From positions 1 through 48,470 of the forward strand of contig CAZFAJ010000016.1 of the NCBI GenBank assembly GCA_964517005.1: a stretch of 48,470 nucleotides of DNA. The letters are read 5' to 3'. Of this stretch, positions 16,314 to 23,225 are shown in pieces. The DNA comes from CAYVBJ01 sp964517005. Lineage in GTDB: Bacteria > Bacteroidota > Rhodothermia > Balneolales > Balneolaceae. Every line of letters begins with the position of its first letter. Within the stretch, counting starts at the first letter, position 1. The notes under the pieces are model-generated. The model had not been told where the DNA came from. It saw only the letters and a program-made list of their open reading frames with translations, and searched no databases. Position numbers and translations under genes: made by a program.

Positions 16314-17291
16314 ATGGAAAATTGGAGAAAAGCAATACAAAATTTTAAGCCGGCATTGGAATTACTGCTGGGAGAAATGTCCGGGGTTAAGGCAGGCCTG
16401 GAGCTTCAAAAACAGGAAATGGCAGATGTAAAAGAGACAACCAAATTTTTTGACGGTTTTAAAATTTATAAAACCATTGAGGAAAAGTTTCAGGTTGAAG
16501 CGCTGATTGGTTTTAAAGGCGATTGGACCGGGTTATTCCCTGATTTTATAAAGCAGTTGCCGGAACAGGAAGAACCTGAAACAGAGAAGCTGGTTTACCG
16601 TGAAATCACGGAGTCACTCTCCGCGCTGATATCAGAATCTCTTGAAAATACCGGAGTTGAACTTCGGATTGATCCCTTTTCAGAAATCTCGAGTGAAAAA
16701 GTGAAAACCGTTCTGAACCTGCAGAAATACGTGGTTTCTGTATTTCAGATGAAGCCGGAGGATCAGGCTGACTCCGTTGATGCAGAACTTGTTTTTGCTA
16801 TTTCAATCCCGAATGAACAAATAGCTGGTGAAATTCTGGACAAATGGGATGGATCTAATCAAATAATTGCTCCTGAGTTTTCTGAAATTTCACTAAATGT
16901 AGCCAAAAATATGAACTCTGCTTCCAGTGAGCCGGGGGACGAGGGCACTGCAAGATTTAGAAATGATGAGGGAATGAATGTAGAATTTGAGCCTTTTGAT
17001 AAATCACAGAATGTAAAAAACAGCAGGGAGATTCGAAATATTAACATGCTGAAAGATGTTGAAATGCAGGTCTCTGTAGAGTTGGGGAGAAAACGAATGC
17101 CTCTTGGAAAGATTTTGCAGTTAATGAAAGGATCTGTTATTGAACTCGAAAAGCTCGCCGGTGAACCGGTTGATATTCTTGTAAACGGACGCTGTATTGC
17201 AGTGGGTGATGTTGTTGTTATTGATGAGCACTTTGGTGTACGGATTACCAGGCTGATGGCTGCGCATGAATCAATGAAAAAAGTCTCCTGA
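16314..17291 (+). CDS. fliN: Flagellar switch protein FliN/FliY with long N-terminal domain
   Basis: The C-terminal 85 residues (about 240-325) form a SpoA domain with VELGRKRMPLGKILQL, GSVIELEKLAGEPVDILVNG and VVVIDEHFGVRI, the FliN hallmarks for the lower C-ring. The first 235 residues are a separate domain, weakly resembling CheC/FliY: a hydrophobic helix with REITESLSALISESLENTG sits where CheC-type proteins carry their E-x2-N active-site pattern, but no convincing active site is visible, nor a FliY-type N-terminal CheY-binding peptide. FliN is normally about 110-140 residues and FliY about 380. It probably builds the C-ring with FliM; the extra domain's job is unknown. It ends one base before the fliO start. 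Confidence 0.88.
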   Translation: MENWRKAIQNFKPALELLLGEMSGVKAGLELQKQEMADVKETTKFFDGFKIYKTIEEKFQVEALIGFKGDWTGLFPDFIKQLPEQEEPETEKLVYREITESLSALISESLENTGVELRIDPFSEISSEKVKTVLNLQKYVVSVFQMKPEDQADSVDAELVFAISIPNEQIAGEILDKWDGSNQIIAPEFSEISLNVAKNMNSASSEPGDEGTARFRNDEGMNVEFEPFDKSQNVKNSREIRNINMLKDVEMQVSVELGRKRMPLGKILQLMKGSVIELEKLAGEPVDILVNGRCIAVGDVVVIDEHFGVRITRLMAAHESMKKVS

Positions 17292-17292
17292 T

Positions 17293-17907
17293 ATGGATTT
17301 TGATAAATTTGGCAAACAGCTAAAAAGCAATCCCCGGAAAACACTGCGTTTTGTAGCCGGCTTTTCAGTTACGCTTATTGTCCTCTGGTTACTTGTTCTG
17401 ATGCAGACGAATTCCTGGAAAAATGAGAGCTATGTAGATCTTCAGAATCTTGAGAAAATCTCAGAGAAGTCAGGCCTTCAAATGGAAAAAGAGCCTGAGG
17501 CTGAATCAATTTTGCCCGACCCGGAGAAAAGATCTTCAGCTCCGGGTTATGGAACCGTTATTTTTCTGTTATTTGCCGTTGGCAGCGCTTACTATTTTTT
17601 AAATAAAAAAAGTAAAAAGACCCTACACGATAAACCATCAGCGAATATAGAGTTACTCGAATCCATCCCTGTTTCCGCCGGAAATAACCTTGTAGTGGCC
17701 GGAGTTAATGATGAATACTGGATTATGAGTTCGGGTGAATCAGGATTGGAAATACTGAAGGTATTCAACCGGTCGGAATGGAAGCAGCGTGATAAAATGC
17801 GGGGCACAGATCCTGTAAAAAAAACACTGTTTGCAGAACTGTTAAATGGTTTTCAGAAAAACGGAGATGCCATAAACGGCAAGGCAGGAATAACAAATGA
17901 AAACTGA
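17293..17907 (+). CDS. fliO: Flagellar biosynthesis protein FliO
   Basis: FliO helps assemble the FliP ring in the inner membrane. The 204-residue product has two hydrophobic segments, about 22-38 and 82-98, and a cytoplasmic FliO domain after the second one, with IELLESIPVSAGNNLVVAGVNDEYWIM resembling the FliO pattern (l..vesl.lg....l.vv.v.g...l). The first membrane segment and linker are additional to the short enterobacterial form. It lies before fliP, as expected, and overlaps the first possible fliP start by 11 bases. Confidence 0.87.
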   Translation: MDFDKFGKQLKSNPRKTLRFVAGFSVTLIVLWLLVLMQTNSWKNESYVDLQNLEKISEKSGLQMEKEPEAESILPDPEKRSSAPGYGTVIFLLFAVGSAYYFLNKKSKKTLHDKPSANIELLESIPVSAGNNLVVAGVNDEYWIMSSGESGLEILKVFNRSEWKQRDKMRGTDPVKKTLFAELLNGFQKNGDAINGKAGITNEN

Positions 17908-18739
17908 AGCATCAATAGTGCATACCGTTGGAAGTATTCCGGGAAATTTTAGGTCTGTAAAAACCAGGGCAGGTTTTAAAATGATAAAATCACTGATACT
18001 GCTCATTGCTTTAACAGGTTTTAGTATTTTCTTTCTTCCTTCGGAAAGCATTGCACAGGCATCATCGCAGGCACAAACCGGGGTAAATATAAACATCGGG
18101 GGAGATGTAGAAGATTTCTCAGTAGCAATCCAGGCACTGATTCTTTTAACAGTACTTTCTTTCGGCCCGGCCATTGTCACAATGATGACCAGCTTTACAA
18201 GAATTATCGTTGTCTTTTTCTTTTTAAGGATGGGGCTTGGCACTCAGCAGTCGCCACCCAACCAGGTTCTGCTGGGACTGGCACTCTTTATGACAATTTT
18301 TATTATGGCCCCCGCATTTAATGAAATTAATACCTTCGCAATAGAGCCATACATAGATGAGGAAATCACACAGACGGAAGCATTGGGAAGAGCGGCACTT
18401 CCATTAAAAGAGTTTATGGTAAATCAGACACGCGAGAAAGATCTGCTTATGTTTATGGATCTTGGAAATATTGACCCGGTTGCAGGTCTCGATGAATTAC
18501 CTATCTATGTTGTTGTGCCCGCTTTCGTGATTAGTGAACTCAGAATTGCTTTCCAGATCGGTTTTTTGATCTATCTTCCGTTTATGGTGATAGACCTTGT
18601 TGTAGCATCAATTCTGTTATCGATGGGTATTTTGTTCCTTCCTCCGGTACTTGTATCGCTGCCGTTTAAAATACTCGTTTTTGTTTTGACAGATGGCTGG
18701 TTTTTACTTGTGGAATCCATGATAAGAAGTTTTAATTAA
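17897..18739 (+). CDS. fliP: Flagellar export gate protein FliP
   Basis: FliP forms, with FliQ and FliR, the helical channel of the type III export gate. Up to 280 residues. After a signal peptide (about 29-52, ending SESIAQA) come four membrane segments and the signature TMMTSFTRIIVVFFFLR and later GVGLAI-free FliP phrase PFMVIDLVVASILLSMGI. The most upstream ATG (17897) overlaps fliO by 11 bases; the ATG at 17981 would begin directly at the signal peptide and give 252 residues, the typical family length, so it is a strong alternative start. fliQ begins one base after the stop. Confidence 0.95.
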   Translation: MKTEASIVHTVGSIPGNFRSVKTRAGFKMIKSLILLIALTGFSIFFLPSESIAQASSQAQTGVNINIGGDVEDFSVAIQALILLTVLSFGPAIVTMMTSFTRIIVVFFFLRMGLGTQQSPPNQVLLGLALFMTIFIMAPAFNEINTFAIEPYIDEEITQTEALGRAALPLKEFMVNQTREKDLLMFMDLGNIDPVAGLDELPIYVVVPAFVISELRIAFQIGFLIYLPFMVIDLVVASILLSMGILFLPPVLVSLPFKILVFVLTDGWFLLVESMIRSFN

Positions 18740-18740
18740 T

Positions 18741-19010
18741 ATGAATACGGAAGTCGGTTTATTTTGGTTACAGGAAGCGCTGACAGCTATGGTGGTTTTA
18801 GCCGGACCGATTCTTGCCGGTGCATTGATCATCGGTCTGGTTGTAGCCCTGTTTCAGGCTGTTACAACTATACAGGAAATGACTCTCGCATATGTTCCTA
18901 AAATGTTAGTTGTTGTGGTGATGTTGTTCTTTTTGTTTGGCTTTATGCTGGAATATGCAACAGATTTTATGGAGCGTATTTTTGCTTTTATTGCCACGAT
19001 TAATGAATAA
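18741..19010 (+). CDS. fliQ: Flagellar export gate protein FliQ
   Basis: FliQ is a small two-helix subunit of the export gate. The 89 residues equal the family length. The hydrophobic helices are at about 17-38 and 53-75. The central phrase GLVVALFQAVTTIQEMTLAYVPK is diagnostic. It starts one base after fliP, so translation is coupled. The 100-base gap before fliR holds only a small AT-rich hairpin around 19060. Confidence 0.97.
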   Translation: MNTEVGLFWLQEALTAMVVLAGPILAGALIIGLVVALFQAVTTIQEMTLAYVPKMLVVVVMLFFLFGFMLEYATDFMERIFAFIATINE

Positions 19011-19110
19011 ACCGGAATTTTTTGAGAGGAATTGAAGCCATATTAAAAGTATGCTTTTTATATAAGCATGCCACTAACGAACGTAAGAAAGAATTATTCA
19101 GGAATATCAG

Positions 19111-19887
19111 ATGGAGCTTCTTCAGGTTGAAATTATTCTAACCTCTTTTCTCATTTTTGTGAGAGTTGGTGCTCTGATGGCAACAGCTCCATTTTTCAGT
19201 AATGGGTCAATACCCGTTCAGGTAAAGGTTTTTTTATCACTTGTGCTCGCAGTAATGCTTTTTCCTGTAATTCCGGTTCAGGATATGAGCATTCCTCTTG
19301 ATGCAAATATGCTTCAGATTGTAATTGCTGTAATTAAGGAGTTACTGGTTGGAATAGCTCTCGGTTTAACGGGACAAATTCTTTTTGCATCTCTTCAAAT
19401 TGCGGGTGAATTGATGAGTTTAAACATCGGAATTGCTTTTGCGAGTTTAATTGATCCTGTAAACCAAACGCAGCAGTCCATTATTGGCCAACTTTTCGTA
19501 TTGCTCGGCACATTCATCTTTATAAGCACCGGTGGTGACGGATACTATATCCGGGCTCTGGCTCACAGTTTTGATATTGTACCTGTTGGTACGGTTGCCG
19601 CACATGCAGCCGCGCCTGTTTTTATCAATCTGGCCACGCGTCTTTTTATTACAGGAGTGCAAATTGCATCCCCATTTATTATTGTTCTTTTTTTGATGGA
19701 TCTTTCATTTGCCATTTTTGCCAGGATCATGCCCCAGGCAAATGTCTTTTTTATTGCACTTCCGCTAAAGGTGGGAGTCGGGTTTGTATTACTGCTATGG
19801 GTATTGCCTTTTGCGCCAACAGCTTTTGATATGATTTTTACTCAAATATGGGATTCACTGGCTAAAATAATGGAAGCAATCGGATAG
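19111..19887 (+). CDS. fliR: Flagellar export gate protein FliR
   Basis: FliR completes the FliPQR gate. The 258 residues match the family, with six hydrophobic segments. Conserved phrases include the N-terminal RVGALMATAPFFSN, the segment LLVGIALGLTGQILF, and the FliR-type MNIGIAFASLIDP. It is separated from fliQ by 100 bases, an unusual gap for these genes, which normally abut. flhB lies about 6.5 kb away on the opposite strand instead of next to fliR. The plus-strand run ends here; no clear terminator was seen before the convergent toxin gene. Confidence 0.96.
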   Translation: MELLQVEIILTSFLIFVRVGALMATAPFFSNGSIPVQVKVFLSLVLAVMLFPVIPVQDMSIPLDANMLQIVIAVIKELLVGIALGLTGQILFASLQIAGELMSLNIGIAFASLIDPVNQTQQSIIGQLFVLLGTFIFISTGGDGYYIRALAHSFDIVPVGTVAAHAAAPVFINLATRLFITGVQIASPFIIVLFLMDLSFAIFARIMPQANVFFIALPLKVGVGFVLLLWVLPFAPTAFDMIFTQIWDSLAKIMEAIG

Positions 19888-19918
19888 GCAAGAGACAAAA
19901 AGAAATAAAATGCTCAAG

Positions 19919-20338
19919 TTAAATTAAAGGCTTCAGCAAATTGATCAGCTTTCGGTTGCGATCGAGCCTGTATACATCGAAATCGCTATCCAGTGAGATA
20001 ATGTATTTGATCTGCAGTGTCTCAGCAGCCTGTAAGAGAGAAGCGTGAGCTAAATCAGCCGGAAGATCTTCATATTTTTTTATAAGGGCATGTATTCTGG
20101 CAAGTTCCCACTGCTCAGTATTGTGGAGTTCTATTCCGCCTTCATAAACCCAGGATAGAAAATCGAGGCGAACCTGTGAATTGAAATCAAGCATGTAAGA
20201 TGCTTCAGTTACGACAGGCCATGTAGTAATTAAACGGCCTTCGTACTTTTCCATGAAACGATAAACGATTCGGTGATATTGATCACTCCGGTCAAAGAGA
20301 GCAATAACCGGACCGGCATCAATCAGAGCGCTTTTCAC
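19919..20338 (-). CDS. PIN-domain ribonuclease toxin (VapC-like)
   Basis: A 139-residue PIN-fold protein. The acidic active-site set is present: Asp7 (IDAGPVIALF), Glu45 (VVTEASYM), Asp95 within the LPADLAHAS segment and Asp117/119 in the SLDSDFDVY segment. PIN toxins cleave RNA, often tRNA or rRNA, when freed from their antitoxin. Its start overlaps the 3' end of the upstream ribbon-helix-helix gene by 20 bases, the standard antitoxin-toxin layout. It is convergent with fliR and has no obvious link to motility. Confidence 0.85.
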   Translation of the reverse strand: MKSALIDAGPVIALFDRSDQYHRIVYRFMEKYEGRLITTWPVVTEASYMLDFNSQVRLDFLSWVYEGGIELHNTEQWELARIHALIKKYEDLPADLAHASLLQAAETLQIKYIISLDSDFDVYRLDRNRKLINLLKPLI

Positions 20339-20567
20339 GGATTTTTGATTTAATTTCTGATTTGTAGGATACAGAACGGTTATGATCGCCGCTGCTGTGC
20401 TTTCCGAAATACTTTTTTCCGGTTATGAAGGGTTGATTGTATGTTTTTTCTTTTGCCATATACTCTACGAGCGCTTCTTTGATGATTTCGGAACGGGATA
20501 TATCTTTTTGATTTGACAAAACTTCCAGTTCATGTTCAATTTCTTTGGGTAGCCTTACCGATCTCAT
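20319..20567 (-). CDS. Ribbon-helix-helix antitoxin (CopG/VapB-like)
   Basis: An 82-residue protein with an N-terminal ribbon-helix-helix DNA-binding segment: MRSVRLPKEIEHELEVLS followed by the helix SRSEIIKEALVEYM. The C-terminus (KKYFGKHSSG ... YKSEIKSKI) is the toxin-binding tail seen in antitoxins paired with PIN toxins. It should bind its own promoter and neutralise the downstream toxin. The 200-base gap upstream, toward fliA, is AT-rich and should hold the autoregulated promoter; no clear operator was identified. Confidence 0.82.
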   Translation of the reverse strand: MRSVRLPKEIEHELEVLSNQKDISRSEIIKEALVEYMAKEKTYNQPFITGKKYFGKHSSGDHNRSVSYKSEIKSKIREKRSD

Positions 20568-20767
20568 GCCGAAAATATTTTAAATTTATTGTTATACAAA
20601 ATGTATTACTTTATTAAAAAATAATCAAGCCTCCTTAAAAATAATCCATTTTCAGGGGGCAACGGAATGTATAATATATAAGAGATTTCTGAATAAATTT
20701 TTGGTAACTCCAAAGCATCTGAGACCGCTTTTTGAGAAGGGATTGATTTTAAAATTTAACTGCCAGG

Positions 20768-21529
20768 CTAATATTGGGAAATTTTGTTTTGTAAGGTAGA
20801 ACGAAGTTGTAGCAGTAATTTACCAACAATTTGAGATATACGGGCTTCAGTCAGACCCATAAGAAGTGCAATCTCTTTTAAGGTAAGGTCTTCATAATAG
20901 TAAAGGGCAAGGATAAGCCTTTCTCTCTCCTTGAATTGATTGATAGCCATTTTAATTTGCTTTGACATGCTCTCTTTCTCAAGATTTGAATCTGGTTGTT
21001 CAGAGGCGCTGTTTTCCAACTGATCTAAAACTGGTTGGTCAGATTCATGAGGATGAACGGTCTGATCAAGCGATAAAACAGCTCTTTGCTGAACATTACT
21101 TAATAAGCTTTGGTAGTTCTCAAGGCTCATCTCCATCTTTTCGGCTACCTCTTCATCATCCGGCTGGCGTCCCAGTTCCTGCTGAAGCTGATCAATAACT
21201 TCCTGTGCTTTTCCAAACTGTGTTCTGTCGGTTCGCGGAAGCTGATCGATGGATCTGAGGTAATCAATAATATTTCCGCGAATCCGGTAATAGGCAAACG
21301 TGTTAAATTGAATCTCTTTAGAACAGTCGTAATTTTCAAGTGCCTGAAGCAAACCCATGATTCCGGCGCTTTCAATATCTTCATATTGTGATAATGCAGT
21401 TTCCGGCCTGCGAACCTTTCCTATGATGCTCTTTACCAGTGGCATTGCTTCTGTAATAATGGCATTCCGTAATGCGATTGTCGGTTCTTCACAGTATGAA
21501 TCGACCAATTCCTGAAGAGATAAATTCAT
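20768..21529 (-). CDS. fliA: Flagellar RNA polymerase sigma factor FliA (sigma-28)
   Basis: FliA directs late flagellar transcription. The 253 residues show region 2 (about 10-95: YEDIESAGIMGLLQALENYD, then FNTFAYYRIRGNIIDYLRS, which is diagnostic for FliA/WhiG), region 3 (about 97-150, with PDDEEVAEKM) and region 4 helix-turn-helix (about 205-245: LTLKEIALLMGLTEARISQIVGK). It is last in the flhB-flhA-flhF-like-membrane protein operon. FlgM, its anti-sigma factor, was not found in the window. A sigma-28-like site upstream of motA is consistent with its activity. Confidence 0.96.
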   Translation of the reverse strand: MNLSLQELVDSYCEEPTIALRNAIITEAMPLVKSIIGKVRRPETALSQYEDIESAGIMGLLQALENYDCSKEIQFNTFAYYRIRGNIIDYLRSIDQLPRTDRTQFGKAQEVIDQLQQELGRQPDDEEVAEKMEMSLENYQSLLSNVQQRAVLSLDQTVHPHESDQPVLDQLENSASEQPDSNLEKESMSKQIKMAINQFKERERLILALYYYEDLTLKEIALLMGLTEARISQIVGKLLLQLRSTLQNKISQY

Positions 21530-21598
21530 AGATAATAATTCAATTTTCGAAGCATTCTATCCGGTAATAAGAATTCAGTTCTGAGTCGCATTTTAAAA

Positions 21599-21808
21599 TC
21601 AGGTTTGATGTGTGGTTGCAGAGTGATCCGATTTTGTAGTAGAGGTTTCTTTAATGATATCAATCAGGAAGACAGATATTCTTGTTGTTATCACCAATAC
21701 AGAAAATATGATTACACTTTTCAACATTGATTGTTCAATACCTGATCCTGAAAATGTTAAAAAGGAAAACAAAAGCAGGGAAACGATTGCGTAAATTCGG
21801 ACTAACAT
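21599..21808 (-). CDS. Unknown 69-residue two-helix membrane protein in the flhG position
   Basis: I do not recognise this small protein. It has two hydrophobic helices (about 4-22 and 29-50) and a hydrophilic Ser/Thr/Lys-rich tail. It starts about 43 bases after the flhF-like gene and lies before fliA, exactly where flhG (MinD-like ATPase) normally sits. It has no P-loop and is far too short to be FlhG. The conserved-looking place suggests a flagellar or membrane-localising role, but the function is unknown. Confidence 0.55.
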   Translation of the reverse strand: MLVRIYAIVSLLLFSFLTFSGSGIEQSMLKSVIIFSVLVITTRISVFLIDIIKETSTTKSDHSATTHQT

Positions 21809-21851
21809 ATATATGGGGATTTTGATTACGGTTAAATATAATATCTATGAA

Positions 21852-23225
21852 CTAAAAATCATCACTTTTTAAATTTTTCAGACTCCACTCAACAATTTTT
21901 TCAGAAGTTGTATTATTGTAAGAGTCTGTGTGAAGAAAACCGGTTTTAGTCTTGAGATAATATTTGTATATGTAAAAATTACCGGGACTGTCAACACAGT
22001 AGTCCACATTTGAAAATGAGATGTAATCCGGCTTAAAATAGTGATTCGCCGGCAGCTGATGAATTACCTGCTCGGGATCAAACAGGCTATGAGTTACAAA
22101 ATGGTGTTCAGGTTCTAAAGGACCGTCAAATAGCAAGCTATATTCATTCCATTTTTGAGCTACTCCATCAAGTTCTAAAGGCAGAGCCTTTGTTTTTATG
22201 AAAAAAGTGGAGCCCTTTCCTTCACTGTTAAGTATCTGCCTCCATTCTGCATTGGTTGAAATAGTGTAACCCGGAATTTCATCCGATAAATTAACGCTCT
22301 TCAGCAATGAGGGTTGATCTGAAATAAGTACGGGCCGGAAGGTATCGGCCAAAAAATTCCGATTGTGACTTATCAGGAAGTTGATGACATTATCAATTCC
22401 GGAGCCTGACAAACCTGAAAAGAGGTAAACGCCGTTCGCAGAGTCCGGATTTTTTGGCTGTAACTCATTTGTAAGAATTTTTTTTATCTGATTCAGCTGA
22501 ATTTCCGGTTGTCCGCTGGGAAGCATCGTATTGCTGAACCAATGATTTAAAAGATCAGGATGAAATTTTTTAGATAGCAGATGGCGGTAAACAGGATTCC
22601 CCGAAATATCTGGCATTAATTCATTTCCTATCCTTCTTGTAATACGCTCAAGCTGCTGAAGCCGCTGCTGAATATGCTCAAAATGAAAGTTGACGGACGG
22701 CGTATCATTAACATCTAAATAATGATTTCTCTTCGCCTCTTCGGGAAGGGAATCCCGGTAAATTTTATTCTCTTTATCAGGAGATTTTTCCGCTTTTCTC
22801 TTTTTTTGAGGTGGATAGGTATTATAACTATTGCTGCTTTTTTCAAAATAAACACCAGGGGTTTTCTCTTTTAACGTGCTTTTAACCCGAGAGTCTGGGT
22901 TGTCCCGATCACTTACCGGGGAGTTATCTGTTCCTTTATGAGATTCACTGTTATTCTCCATAAATTTATTTATGGATCTGTTTCCTTTGTCAAATAGTTC
23001 TTCAAACTGGCCCAAAAGAGGCTTCAGGAGATGAACCGGTTTTTTTGTTTTGGCATCTGAGCGATATCTGTCAATTTCAGATTCGTCTATAGCAACAGTT
23101 ATTGAAGCAGGTATACCGGGCCTTGATTCGGCAGACTCAAGGATAACGAACTTATTGTTAAAGAGAAGTGAGGCCTTATCACGAGCCTCTGAGAGATTTA
23201 CTCCTTTTACTTTTCTGATGTTCAT
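21852..23225 (-). CDS. flhF: Degenerate FlhF-like protein, apparently without a working GTPase site
   Basis: FlhF is an SRP-family GTPase that places the flagellum at the cell pole. The 457-residue product has a recognisable B-domain start (MNIRKVKG, then residues about 1-50 with FVILESAESRPG), a long charged linker (about 55-175), a helical N-like domain (about 176-255) and a G-like domain (about 262-445). The P-loop of FlhF reads G-P-T-G-V-G-K-T-T-T; here the same place reads GLSGSGID (271-278), without Lys or Thr. The DTAGR and TKLDE segments are also replaced (around 364-369 and 405-410). The start overlaps the flhA stop (ATGA). Homology is inferred from layout and position; sequence divergence is high. 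Confidence 0.72.
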   Translation of the reverse strand: MNIRKVKGVNLSEARDKASLLFNNKFVILESAESRPGIPASITVAIDESEIDRYRSDAKTKKPVHLLKPLLGQFEELFDKGNRSINKFMENNSESHKGTDNSPVSDRDNPDSRVKSTLKEKTPGVYFEKSSNSYNTYPPQKKRKAEKSPDKENKIYRDSLPEEAKRNHYLDVNDTPSVNFHFEHIQQRLQQLERITRRIGNELMPDISGNPVYRHLLSKKFHPDLLNHWFSNTMLPSGQPEIQLNQIKKILTNELQPKNPDSANGVYLFSGLSGSGIDNVINFLISHNRNFLADTFRPVLISDQPSLLKSVNLSDEIPGYTISTNAEWRQILNSEGKGSTFFIKTKALPLELDGVAQKWNEYSLLFDGPLEPEHHFVTHSLFDPEQVIHQLPANHYFKPDYISFSNVDYCVDSPGNFYIYKYYLKTKTGFLHTDSYNNTTSEKIVEWSLKNLKSDDF

